This document shows positions 51,368-60,263 of a stretch of 64,000 nt of DNA, piece after piece. The notes under the pieces were generated by a model. The model did not search any database, was not told where the DNA came from, and saw only the letters and a program-made list of their open reading frames with translations. Numbering within the stretch: position 1 is the stretch's first letter; the number at the start of each line of letters is the position of its first letter. Location of the stretch: the NCBI RefSeq assembly GCF_020595055.1, contig NZ_JAJDOO010000009.1, positions 1-64,000 of the forward strand. The letters run 5' to 3'. Position numbers and translations under genes: made by a program. Source of the DNA: Desulfosporosinus shakirovi (GTDB lineage Bacteria > Bacillota > Desulfitobacteriia > Desulfitobacteriales > Desulfitobacteriaceae).

Positions 51368-52000
51368 TTAGTTTAAGTACATGGCAGCCATTTCTTTAGC
51401 TGCCATGGCATCTGCACAATAACCATCAGCTCCGACTTCATCAGCAAAACTTTTAGAAACCGGTGCTCCACCAACAAGAATTTTAACTTCGTCACGCAGA
51501 CCTTCCTTCTTAATCAGATCAATAGTTACCTTCATATTAAGCATGGTTGTGGTTAAGAGCGCCGATAAACCGACGATTTTAGCATTATGCTCTTTAATAG
51601 CAGCCACAAACTTCTCGGGCGATACATCAACACCCAGATCCACTACATTAAAGCCACCGCTCTCCATAATCATCACAACTAAGTTCTTGCCAATGTCGTG
51701 GAGATCTCCGGCAACAGTACCAATGATAATCGTTTTGCTTACAGCAATGTCTGCCCCTGTCAGCAACGGTTTTACAATATTCATACCCTCAGATAAAGCT
51801 TTAGCAGACATCATAACCTCCGGTACATACATTTCGCCCGCTTTAAATTTTGGGGTAACAATGTCCATACCAATCAGTAAACCTTTAGAGATAATTTCCA
51901 TGGGGTTGCCACCAGCATCCACCATTTTTTGGGTTAGGTCTTTTACTGCAGCAGCATTTCCTTTGAACACATAATCGGCCAATTGATCAAAATCACTCAT
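51368..52000 (-). CDS. mttC: Corrinoid protein (MttC-like)
   Basis: 210 residues. N-terminal helical cap (about 1-85, with VTPKFKAGEMYVPEVMMSA), then a cobalamin-binding Rossmann domain with the cobalt-ligand histidine motif DLHDIGKNL, followed by VVDLGVDV and the SALLTTT and VGGAPV loops. It accepts the methyl group from MttB-type enzymes and passes it on. AAGGAGG precedes the ATG by 9 bases. It lies between the non-pyrrolysine MttB homologue and mttB, all on one strand with short gaps. Confidence 0.95.
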   Translation of the reverse strand: MSDFDQLADYVFKGNAAAVKDLTQKMVDAGGNPMEIISKGLLIGMDIVTPKFKAGEMYVPEVMMSAKALSEGMNIVKPLLTGADIAVSKTIIIGTVAGDLHDIGKNLVVMIMESGGFNVVDLGVDVSPEKFVAAIKEHNAKIVGLSALLTTTMLNMKVTIDLIKKEGLRDEVKILVGGAPVSKSFADEVGADGYCADAMAAKEMAAMYLN

Positions 52001-52160
52001 CTTATAATCCTCCTTAAGATTACTAAATAGATTCTCAGCAATTTCTCATACTACAAATTAATAAATCTTACCAAATAAATAATATTATAAATAGATTTCA
52101 TTGTATAATTCCGTCTATTTATGCCGGGCATAAGTTGAAGTAACCTCAGTGAGAGTTCTA

Positions 52161-53585
52161 TTAATGGGCCTTAGCCTTCTCGATAAACTTTAATATAGCT
52201 TTATCGATTGCCGTATCGAGTAAGGATTCAGGCGCATTTTGCAGTATTTGTTTATATCTGCGATTAGCACGAATCACGACATCTTCAGAGCCGGAGCTCT
52301 TCCAATCACTGTAATTGCCCCAGTCCGAAACTGTGGGAGTCCACAGGGAACGGAATTTTTCGAAGGTACTCATGTGGGATAAATAGGTCCCGGTATGCCC
52401 CACCTCTTGAATAACATCAACCGACAATGCTTCATCCGAGGTGTCAATCCCCTGAGATATCCGCCTCACTCTTCTGATTAGTTCTTCATCGATTACGAAC
52501 TTCTCATAGGAGGTAGTCATGATAGCATCTAATACGCCTAAACTTTGTACCGACATCTGAGCCCCGCTCATCATTCCCATCAATAAACTTTGCATAGTTT
52601 CATACCCTGCCTGGCAATCCACTGTCTTAGAATGTGTGATTCCTGACATAGTTCTCACCGGCAAATGATAGAAATCCAAGCCCATTTGCAAGCTGGCAGT
52701 ATTAATTAACATGGCTTCTGGCGATCCCGCTGCATAGGTAGCCTCTTTCATATATCCTGAGGTGGAAGCAGTAGCATAAACCAAAGGAGTACCAGGATTC
52801 ACCAATTGAACCAAAACCAATCCTGCGATAGTTTCTGTATTTTGCAAGACCGCCGTTCCCAACAGTGATATTGGTCCGCTGACTCCTGCCATAATGCAAG
52901 GTGCAAGCAGTATAACTTGATTGCGCTTAGCATATTCGATCATAGTTTCCAACGTATCAGGAGCATAGGCTAAAGGACTTAGAGAATTTACTAAAACTGC
53001 TGTACAGTGGTTCTCTAATAAGAATCCCGGTTGACCCAGGGCAATCTCAACCATATCCAGTTGTTCGCGAACTTGCTGAGTATTAGCGCAGAATCCGATG
53101 ATTGGTTTCTCTGTGTTTTTTAAAGCCTCGTACATCATAAGTAAATATTTATCGTTGCTGTTAACATCACTGGGATCAACTGGGATTGTGCCTGCCAGGT
53201 CAACCACATCGCTGGCCTGACACAGTTTTTGGATATTCGCATAATCCTCGAGAGTTGCCTCACGACGTCCCCTATCCAAGTCTTGAATATAAACCGGACC
53301 TACATTAGGCTGTATCAAAAAACCTTCACCAACGGTGATAGAATATTTTTCATTACGAGCACGCATGCGGAAAGTGCGTGGAGCGGTTGCTAAGGCTTGA
53401 TCTACCATCTCACGAGAAATAAAAACCGTTTTATTTTCAACCCTAGCCCCATTTTTCTTGAAGATTTCGATAGCTTCCTCACTATGAAATACTACCCCTG
53501 TTTCACGAAGAATTTTTAAAGTTGCTTCATGAACCCGCAATAAATCATCCTTCGTTAATACTTCCAGCTTTGATTTTAAAGCCAT
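52161..53585 (-). CDS. MttB-superfamily methyltransferase without pyrrolysine (MtgB-like)
   Basis: 474 residues. A complete MttB-superfamily chain with no amber codon. Where mttB has the amber it reads SGITHSKTVDCQAGYE, the site aligning with an ordinary residue (Ile or Thr). Such non-pyrrolysine members include the glycine betaine methyltransferase MtgB, so a quaternary amine such as glycine betaine is the first guess. GAGAGGG lies before the ATG at 53585. It is the first gene of the operon leading to mttC and mttB, and the BCCT transporter downstream of the regulators would supply the substrate. Confidence 0.92.
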   Translation of the reverse strand: MALKSKLEVLTKDDLLRVHEATLKILRETGVVFHSEEAIEIFKKNGARVENKTVFISREMVDQALATAPRTFRMRARNEKYSITVGEGFLIQPNVGPVYIQDLDRGRREATLEDYANIQKLCQASDVVDLAGTIPVDPSDVNSNDKYLLMMYEALKNTEKPIIGFCANTQQVREQLDMVEIALGQPGFLLENHCTAVLVNSLSPLAYAPDTLETMIEYAKRNQVILLAPCIMAGVSGPISLLGTAVLQNTETIAGLVLVQLVNPGTPLVYATASTSGYMKEATYAAGSPEAMLINTASLQMGLDFYHLPVRTMSGITHSKTVDCQAGYETMQSLLMGMMSGAQMSVQSLGVLDAIMTTSYEKFVIDEELIRRVRRISQGIDTSDEALSVDVIQEVGHTGTYLSHMSTFEKFRSLWTPTVSDWGNYSDWKSSGSEDVVIRANRRYKQILQNAPESLLDTAIDKAILKFIEKAKAH

Positions 53586-53658
53586 TATTACACCCTCTCT
53601 TATCATAACTTAACTCGAACCTCAAGGTATTAATTAGCCTTAGACCCTTAAAGCCCCT

Positions 53659-53694
53659 AAGTCAACTTGACTTAAGACAGAGTCAACTTGACTT
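53659..53694. promoter_or_regulatory. Two tandem AAGTC-N5-GACTT operators
   Basis: AAGTCAACTTGACTT at 53659-53673 and GAGTCAACTTGACTT at 53680-53694, centres 21 bases apart (two helical turns). The same dyad recurs at 54040 and at 58733-58785. Confidence 0.72.
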
Positions 53695-53729
53695 GCTATA
53701 AATAGCTTAAGAATTTCCCAAGTTTTAGA

Positions 53730-53745
53730 TGCAATTACACCACCT
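53730..53745 (-). promoter_or_regulatory. Candidate sigma-54 promoter of the methyltransferase operon
   Basis: Minus strand AGGTGGTGTAATTGCA: GG and GC are 10 bases apart and TTGCA matches, but the first element is weak. About 145 bases before the first gene. Confidence 0.45.
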
Positions 53746-54023
53746 CTCCGTATTCCCGGTTCCAAATATCCCACCGATTCTCCCATAACTGATTCAGGTA
53801 CATACGATGGTATGGCTTAAACAATTTATTCAATTTAACACTTAGGGAACTCACATAAATTATAATGCAATTTTCATGCCGTCATAAGATTTTGAATTGC
53901 CAAACATAAAAATATTCTCATAAAGCATAATGCCGCTAAATATTAAAGCTTAAAGCCTCTATCTAGTGTATTATTCCAAATAATAGCGTACAATATATCC
54001 CCTTTCTTGAATCTTTGACATGA

Positions 54024-54069
54024 AACGCTAGAATATTGCAAGTCATAGTGACTTATATATTCCAGCGTT
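54024..54069. promoter_or_regulatory. Nested palindrome with an AAGTC-N5-GACTT core
   Basis: Outer arms AACGCTAGAATAT and ATATTCCAGCGTT enclose AAGTCATAGTGACTT (54040-54054). Centres coincide within half a base. It lies between divergent genes, 150 bases before the activator gene. Confidence 0.7.
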
Positions 54070-54223
54070 GCAGGATTTTACGTCATCTTAACGAATAAAT
54101 CTAATCATCAAATAATTTTGCATTTTTATACTAACTCTCTATGTAATGACTAGTAAGTGATGTAATACATATTATTTTTTCTGATTACGCTTTTATGACA
54201 TAGCAAAAAGGGAGTTGTCGAAA

Positions 54224-55645
54224 TTGGTAGATATTAACGAAAACAATCTGGAGAGAGAAGAATTAAAAATGATATTAGACAATTCATTTGATGAGATTTT
54301 TGTTGTCAACAACAAGGGAATCGTAACCTATGTAAACGAAGTATGCAAGAAACATTATGGTTTAGCCCCTTCCGAGATCATAGGGAAAAACTTCAACTAT
54401 TTATTGAATGAGGGATACTATTCGCCTGCACTTGCCCCCATTGTTTTTAGAAACAAACAAACCGTTACAGTAGAACAACAAACCAGATCCGGAATCAAAC
54501 TGGTTGTGACTGCTACTCCGGTTATTAATGAGAGTGGTGAAGTTGAATTCATTGTTATGAACAGTCGCGATATCACTCAAATTGAACAGTTGAAACAGGA
54601 CCTAGATGAAACTAAAAAACTCGTTAAACATTATAAGAGCAAAGTTGATGAATTAAGCCAGCAAGTTAGTTATTTTAAAGGATACTCTTTTCGGGATGAG
54701 AAAATGAAGTTGTGCTTAGAAGTTGTACAGAGGGTAGCCCTGGTAAATTCAACGGTCTTAATCCTAGGGGAATCTGGGACTGGAAAAAACGTCTTAGCAA
54801 TGGATATTCATAAAATCAGCGATCGAAAAGATGGGCCCTTTATTTGTATTAACGGTGCTACTATTCCCGAGCACCTTTTAGAATCAGAGCTATTCGGTTA
54901 TTGCAGAGGTGCTTTTACTGGAGCAGACAAGTACGGAAAGGTTGGTTTAGTCGAACTGGCAAACGGCGGAACTCTATTTCTTGACGAAATCGGCGAAATT
55001 CCCTTGGGTATTCAAGCAAAGTTGTTAGAGCTTATTCAGGAGCATAGATTTATTCCCGTCGGCGGAAAAGAGCATAAGAAAATTGACATACGAATTATTG
55101 CAGCAACAAATCGAAATTTAGTTCAGTTAATTGAAGAAGGTAAGTTCCGCGAGGATCTATATTACAGGTTGAGCGTCATCGAAATCGATACTCCCCCCTT
55201 AAGGGACAGATCCGAGGATATTCTTCCATTATTACAGTTCTTCATAAATAAATACGATTTAATGTATAAATACTCTCATAAGTTCGATAAGCAAACTCTT
55301 ACTATCTTAAAAAATTATTCATGGCCTGGCAACATTCGTGAAATGGAACACCTAGCAGAACGGTTGGTAGTTACAATTCCGGAAGGGAATATTTTACCTG
55401 AACATTTACCCAGCAAAATTTTTAAAATACCTTCTGTCCCATTAAATACAAACATGCTGCAAGACGAGCTGTCGAACTGGAAGAATCTCAAGAAATCAAG
55501 TGATGAAGCGGCAATCATAATTAGATTATATAACATGCTGGGAAGCTCTTATAAAGTTGCAACCACTTTGAATATCAGCCAGAGTAAAGTAACTCGGATT
55601 GTACGTAACTATAAACAAAGCTGTACTACCGGCCAAGAAACTTAA
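54224..55645 (+). CDS. PAS-containing sigma-54-dependent activator
   Basis: 473 residues. PAS domain at about 15-115 (ILDNSFDEIFVVNNKGIVTY...GKNFNYLLNEGY), a coiled-coil linker at about 120-155, an AAA+ domain at about 160-390 with Walker A GESGTGKN, the sigma-54 loop GAFTGA and Walker B GTLFLDEIG, and a C-terminal helix-turn-helix (YKVATTLNISQSKVTRIV). No receiver domain, so it senses a ligand or redox state directly. AAAGGGAG lies 9 bases before the TTG at 54224, preferred to a TTG at 54215. Divergent from the mtt operon; likely activator of it and of the BCCT gene. Confidence 0.92.
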   Translation: MVDINENNLEREELKMILDNSFDEIFVVNNKGIVTYVNEVCKKHYGLAPSEIIGKNFNYLLNEGYYSPALAPIVFRNKQTVTVEQQTRSGIKLVVTATPVINESGEVEFIVMNSRDITQIEQLKQDLDETKKLVKHYKSKVDELSQQVSYFKGYSFRDEKMKLCLEVVQRVALVNSTVLILGESGTGKNVLAMDIHKISDRKDGPFICINGATIPEHLLESELFGYCRGAFTGADKYGKVGLVELANGGTLFLDEIGEIPLGIQAKLLELIQEHRFIPVGGKEHKKIDIRIIAATNRNLVQLIEEGKFREDLYYRLSVIEIDTPPLRDRSEDILPLLQFFINKYDLMYKYSHKFDKQTLTILKNYSWPGNIREMEHLAERLVVTIPEGNILPEHLPSKIFKIPSVPLNTNMLQDELSNWKNLKKSSDEAAIIIRLYNMLGSSYKVATTLNISQSKVTRIVRNYKQSCTTGQET

Positions 55646-55786
55646 AAGCAATTACAAGAGTTATATACAAAACTTGGCCATGACCAAGCCACCAGCGCAT
55701 GTGGCATCTTTAGAGAGTGCGCCACGGATGGCCAAGTCTTCCGACTATTTCTAGAAATGAGCTTGGTATGCAGGCGGAGGTATTTT

Positions 55787-56698
55787 ATGAGATTGGAACA
55801 ATTATCCCTTTTAATCGAAGTAGCTAAATACAACTCTATAACTCTGGCTGCAGAACACGCCTTTATTACCCAACCGGCAGTCAGTTCATCGATTAGCAAA
55901 CTTGAAGACGAACTAGGAACAGCACTATTCAAACGTACTACCCAAGGCGCTTACCCGACAGCAATCGGTGAGATGATTATTGAAAAAGCACGTTATATTC
56001 TGGATACGGTTGAGGAAATTAAACAGATCGCCAACACCTCGGATTTAACTGGCAGCCTATCGGTCGGGATAATACCCAGTATGGGTGACAAGATAATACC
56101 ACACGTTTTATATCTCTTGAAAAATAAGCATCCTAATATTAATATTGTCTTGACAGTAGCTGAGTCAATAACTATTCTGCAAAATATCCAATCTGGCAAG
56201 AATGATCTTGGGATTGTTCTTTTAACTGAAGAAATCCAAGGAAAAGACATTTGCAGAGAGGAATTATTCTCAGATGAATTTTTGATATATGCCGGAAAAG
56301 ATTCTCCTCTCTCAGCAAAAGAATCAGTCACTTTGAAAGAAGCGCTTGAATATCCCTTTGTTGCCTATAATGACGAATTCACAAAGAATAATGGGGGCAT
56401 TACAAGTATCTTGAAACAGTACGGCGAACCAAATGTGGTGTTTAGGTTCTGTAATTTTGAACTCATCAAAAGAGTCGTTTCTCAAGGAATTGCTATCTCC
56501 TTCTTTCCTAAGTTCATGTCGACTAACGATATATACTTGCAATCAGGAGAAATAATACCTATTCCCATTAGTGATGTTAGTCTAGGGATAACCGTTGGAT
56601 TAATAAGGTCGACCCGATACGCTGTTTCTCAAGTAGAAAAAGAGTTTATAGAAGCCCTTAACTCCATGTGTAAAATTACCGCACCCATTTCAAAATAG
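55787..56698 (+). CDS. LysR-family transcriptional regulator
   Basis: 303 residues. N-terminal winged helix (EVAKYNSITLAAEHAFITQP, SSSISKLEDELGTALFKRTT) and a periplasmic-binding-like effector domain (IIPSMGDKIIPHVLYLLKNK, YAGKDSPLSAKE). The ATG at 55787 has GGAGG 5 bases upstream; an earlier frame start at 55757 would include it. Located between the sigma-54 activator and a convergent BCCT transporter, so it may regulate amine use, perhaps on the same AAGTC dyads. Effector unknown. Confidence 0.93.
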   Translation: MRLEQLSLLIEVAKYNSITLAAEHAFITQPAVSSSISKLEDELGTALFKRTTQGAYPTAIGEMIIEKARYILDTVEEIKQIANTSDLTGSLSVGIIPSMGDKIIPHVLYLLKNKHPNINIVLTVAESITILQNIQSGKNDLGIVLLTEEIQGKDICREELFSDEFLIYAGKDSPLSAKESVTLKEALEYPFVAYNDEFTKNNGGITSILKQYGEPNVVFRFCNFELIKRVVSQGIAISFFPKFMSTNDIYLQSGEIIPIPISDVSLGITVGLIRSTRYAVSQVEKEFIEALNSMCKITAPISK

Positions 56699-56740
56699 TA
56701 ACTAAAACACAAGAAGCAACCTCATTATTTATTTGACGGC

Positions 56741-56773
56741 AAAAGACGGCTTCTGGCAGAAGCCGCCTTTTAC
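56741..56773. terminator. Bidirectional terminator between lysR and BCCT genes
   Basis: AAAAGACGGCTTCTGGCAGA, AGCCGCCTTTT: a GC-rich stem flanked by A's and T's, shared by convergent genes. Confidence 0.8.
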
Positions 56774-56812
56774 TATTTTCCGGGCTGGTCTTACTTCGAC
56801 AGCCCCGTATCA

Positions 56813-58396
56813 TTAGTCTTCTTCCGGATAATCGACAGCTTGCACTTTACTCTCTCCGCCGAAATCCTCCTTGAGCATCTTGCATAGGGACAGCCCTAAG
56901 ATGATGATAATAAATATAATGGGTATGCTGGTGGCAACAGATGAAAGCTGAACTACCGGCAACCCCCCAACCATCATGATAGCCACCCCGATCACAGCAA
57001 GGAGTGAACACCAGAAAAATCTTGTCCAGCGGGGAGATTCCTGATCACTCCTAACCTCTTTGCAAGCAATCATGGAAATAATGAACGCATTGGAATCAAT
57101 GGTAGTAGCTTGGAAAATAAGCATTACAAATAAGAAATAGGGAATCACTATTTGGGTTAAGGGTAAGGTATTTAAGACTTGGCTAATCATTGCCCCGGCA
57201 CCGGCCTCCACCATAGTCTTATCAAGTGCTATCCCTTGATTAAGCTGAAGATCTACTGCATAGGTGCCGAACACTAAGAAGAACAGTGAACAGCCGATTG
57301 TCGTTATAACCATCATATTTATAACAACGTTTTTAATCGTTCTCCCCTTGGAGATCCGGGCAACAAATAATCCAAAATACATGGCCCATGCTGCCCACCA
57401 GGCCCAGTAAAATACTGTCCAGTCCTGAGGAAAACCGGATTTGGTAATCGGATCTGTATATAAACTCATCCGTAAAAAGTTAGTAGCCCAAACCCCTAAG
57501 CTGTCAACATAAAAAGATAACATAAATAAGGTGGGGCCTACAAGCATAACAAACGCTAATAATCCCATACATAACCAACTATTTAATTCCGACAATCTTT
57601 TAATTCCGCTATTTAAACCGGCGTAAGCACTATAAGCAAATACCGCTGCAACCACCAGTGTGACCCCAACTTTTACCGTCATAGTATCCTCAATACCCAG
57701 CATATTGGCGCTTACAGCCGACATCATAGGTACAACCGTTCCTAAGGTTGTTCCTAATCCGCCTACCAGACCGATAATAACAAAGATATCGATGACTCTG
57801 CCAAGCCATCCGTCAACCCGGTCCCCTAATATTCCCCTGCAAGCATAGCTTGGGTAGAAGTAGGGTTTTTTTCTTACGTGAATCATGTAGGCAAAGGCGA
57901 TGGCCCCTGGGACAAAGATAGCCCAGGCCGAAACACCCCAGTGAAATATTCCATAAGCAATAGAAAATTGCGCAGCTTGCGCTGAAAAGGCCTCACCCCA
58001 GTAAGGAGGCCACTTAAGGTAAAAAATAGGCTCGGCCATGGACCAATAAACTAAACCTGCTCCAACACCGCCTGTGAACATCATCGATATCCAGCTGAAG
58101 TCTGAGAATTCTGGTTTATCATCTTTTCCGCCCAATTTTACATTGCCATATCTGCCAAAAGCTAACCAAAGTGAAAACAGTACACAGCCCAAAGCAAATA
58201 ATAACCATAACCAGTCCAAATTATAGGTTATAGCTTTTAATATAGTTGAAACATAGGGTTTCAGTTCTGTACCAAAAATAAGCATGGGAGCATATAACAG
58301 GACACATAAAATAGCACTGCCCCAGAAAACAACAGGATTAATAAGAGCATATATACTTTTAGATTTAGGTATCTTTTCCAGATTCTCTTGTAACAA
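56813..58396 (-). CDS. BCCT-family betaine/carnitine/choline transporter
   Basis: 527 residues, about 12 hydrophobic segments. The BCCT signature is MFTGGVGAGLVYWSMAEPIF, then the helix-8 aromatic segment VFYWAWWAAWAMYFGLFVAR, which lines the quaternary-ammonium site in known structures. Substrate is likely glycine betaine, carnitine or choline, feeding the methyltransferases. AAAGGG precedes a TTG at 58396 by 8 bases; the GTG at 58405 overlaps that site. The tail after the last helix is short, so osmotic activation as in BetP is unlikely. Driven by a strong sigma-54 promoter with operators upstream. Confidence 0.95.
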   Translation of the reverse strand: MLQENLEKIPKSKSIYALINPVVFWGSAILCVLLYAPMLIFGTELKPYVSTILKAITYNLDWLWLLFALGCVLFSLWLAFGRYGNVKLGGKDDKPEFSDFSWISMMFTGGVGAGLVYWSMAEPIFYLKWPPYWGEAFSAQAAQFSIAYGIFHWGVSAWAIFVPGAIAFAYMIHVRKKPYFYPSYACRGILGDRVDGWLGRVIDIFVIIGLVGGLGTTLGTVVPMMSAVSANMLGIEDTMTVKVGVTLVVAAVFAYSAYAGLNSGIKRLSELNSWLCMGLLAFVMLVGPTLFMLSFYVDSLGVWATNFLRMSLYTDPITKSGFPQDWTVFYWAWWAAWAMYFGLFVARISKGRTIKNVVINMMVITTIGCSLFFLVFGTYAVDLQLNQGIALDKTMVEAGAGAMISQVLNTLPLTQIVIPYFLFVMLIFQATTIDSNAFIISMIACKEVRSDQESPRWTRFFWCSLLAVIGVAIMMVGGLPVVQLSSVATSIPIIFIIIILGLSLCKMLKEDFGGESKVQAVDYPEED

Positions 58397-58553
58397 GTTT
58401 TTCACCCTTTCTTGTGATTCAATCTGAAATACCAGGTTTAAGAAGATAAGTCAGCTGATAAATTCCACGTGTCATCTATAGTATTTCATTACCTCAAATG
58501 ACCATCAAAACCTCCTTTTATAAAATGCTTAACTTCTGTCCCACTACTTTGAT

Positions 58554-58569
58554 TGCAAATTCTTTGCCA
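58554..58569 (-). promoter_or_regulatory. Sigma-54 promoter of the BCCT gene
   Basis: Minus strand TGGCAAAGAATTTGCA, one mismatch to TGGCAC-N5-TTGCA, about 160 bases before the start codon. Confidence 0.85.
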
Positions 58570-58732
58570 ATTATCACATAATTTAATATGTTATCTCAGA
58601 AAGTTTAATAAAAGTCGACTATGTACGTATTTCAAGGATTTATGCCAAACTCTCAGGCCCTATTTATCAAACACTTGAAAATCCTTAACTCGGAGTAATA
58701 TAAGGATTAGAACTTTTCCATCACAAATTATT

Positions 58733-58829
58733 AAGTCTCGGCGACTCATTTAAGTCACCGAGACTTAAATGAGTCACCAAGACTTAATTTTCGGAGTATT
58801 GCTATAAGTCAAGAAAATTTAACTTGACT
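58733..58829. promoter_or_regulatory. Upstream operator cluster of the BCCT gene
   Basis: AAGTCTCGGCGACTC, AAGTCACCGAGACTT and GAGTCACCAAGACTT at 58733, 58752 and 58771, each centre 19 bases from the next, then AAGTC and GACT arms at 58806 and 58826. They lie about 165-260 bases upstream of the sigma-54 promoter, a usual enhancer distance. Confidence 0.72.
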
Positions 58830-58886
58830 GTCAATTTTGAATTGAAACATCCAAATCCATTAACGGAGAATGCGCTTAGATAACAT

Positions 58887-60263
58887 CTATCTTTTTTTCT
58901 TTGAAGAAGCAACTTCTAGAGTTTTATGTCGACTCTGTACGACTAAAAGACGCCCTAATAAGCCAATAGCACTCACAGCCAATCCCAGAACCAAACCAAT
59001 CCAATAACCCGTTGCCCCGAGGGAAGTAGTATTAGCCATATAGTACCCTGCCGGTAATCCAATAACCCAATAGGATATGCAAGCCATGAGGAATGTTACA
59101 TTCACATCCTTATAGCCTCGAAGCGTTCCCTGGATCGGAGCAGCAATGGCATCTGATAATTGGAAGAATACAGCATATATCAGGAAATGTTGGGCCATTT
59201 GAATCACAGCAACTTCCCGAGAATATAAGGCAGCCACTTGCTCCCTAAAGAGTAACAGGATTACAGCACAAATACTGGCCATTCCAATTGACATTACCAT
59301 ACCAAGATAGCTGTAGTGACGAGCATCCTTATCCCTTTTAGCACCAACCTCAAACCCCACTAAAATAGTTAAGGCAGAGGAAATGCTTAATGGCACCATA
59401 TAGAGCATAGTAGCAAAGTTCATTGCCGCCTGATGAGCTGCGATAGTCACAGTATCAAATGTACTCATAAGTAAAGCAACTACTGCAAAGATACTAGTCT
59501 CGATGAAAATAGCAAACCCAATTGGCAAGCCAATCTTTAATTGATCTTTCCATTCTTTAAGTGATATACCATAAAAATGTTTAAACACCTGAAATGAGGC
59601 GAAGGATTTTTGACTGTTAATAATCGTGTATGTAATAAGCGCCAAAAACCAATAAGTAAGTGCCGATGCTACACCAGCCCCAACACCGCCTAAGGCTGGA
59701 AAACCAATTTTCCCAAAAATAAGAACATAATTCAGGGACACGTTAATTGGTAATGACAATAGGGCAATCATCATAGTTACTCTGGTTTTCCCCAACGCAT
59801 CGATAAATACCCGCAAAACTTGATATACAAAGAGTGCCGGAATTCCACAGGCAAGTGCCAACAAGTAACTGCGTGAAATTCGAAGTACGTTATCCTCCAA
59901 CCCCATGAGCGAAAGAATTGGATCTAAAGCAAAGGCCCCTCCGGCTATAACTAGAGTTGAAATCAACAATGCTAAATAAATCCCCTGCATTACTTGGAAA
60001 GCTATATCTTCTTTATGCCTCGCCCCAATTAATTGAGCAACAATCGAAGTTACAGCTACGAAAATTCCGCCTATACCAGCACCTATGGGCACCCATACGC
60101 TGGAACCGATTGCAACTCCCGCCAAATCTGGAGTGCTTGCTTGTCCAGACATGACCGTATCAAAAAAACTCATAGAAAACATTGTAACTTGTGCAACCAG
60201 GATAGGCCACATAATCGCGAACAATTGTCTAATCTTTTGCAGGAGCGAAAATGTCTGTTTCAT
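58887..60263 (-). CDS. MATE-family multidrug/cation exporter
   Basis: 458 residues with 12 predicted membrane segments in two MATE halves; conserved loops MWPILVAQVTMFSMSFFDTV, AAHQAAMNFATMLYMVPLSI and PIQGTLRGYKDVN. It exports drugs or cationic metabolites against sodium or protons; the substrate is not predictable. Its ATG overlaps the stop of topB (ATGA), so it is translated with it although functions are unrelated. Basic C-terminus (EVASSKKKR). Confidence 0.93.
   Translation of the reverse strand: MKQTFSLLQKIRQLFAIMWPILVAQVTMFSMSFFDTVMSGQASTPDLAGVAIGSSVWVPIGAGIGGIFVAVTSIVAQLIGARHKEDIAFQVMQGIYLALLISTLVIAGGAFALDPILSLMGLEDNVLRISRSYLLALACGIPALFVYQVLRVFIDALGKTRVTMMIALLSLPINVSLNYVLIFGKIGFPALGGVGAGVASALTYWFLALITYTIINSQKSFASFQVFKHFYGISLKEWKDQLKIGLPIGFAIFIETSIFAVVALLMSTFDTVTIAAHQAAMNFATMLYMVPLSISSALTILVGFEVGAKRDKDARHYSYLGMVMSIGMASICAVILLLFREQVAALYSREVAVIQMAQHFLIYAVFFQLSDAIAAPIQGTLRGYKDVNVTFLMACISYWVIGLPAGYYMANTTSLGATGYWIGLVLGLAVSAIGLLGRLLVVQSRHKTLEVASSKKKR

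Larger units (their letters stand above)
53586..54223. other. Divergent control region of the methyltransferase operon and the sigma-54 activator gene
   Basis: 638 non-coding bases. From left to right: two AAGTC-type dyads (53659-53694), a candidate minus-strand sigma-54 promoter (53730-53745), an AT-rich middle, and a large nested palindrome (54024-54069). Confidence 0.7.
58397..58886. other. Control region of the BCCT gene
   Basis: No gene. Holds the sigma-54 promoter (58554-58569), three tandem AAGTC dyads (58733-58785) and a spread-out dyad (58806-58829). Confidence 0.7.
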
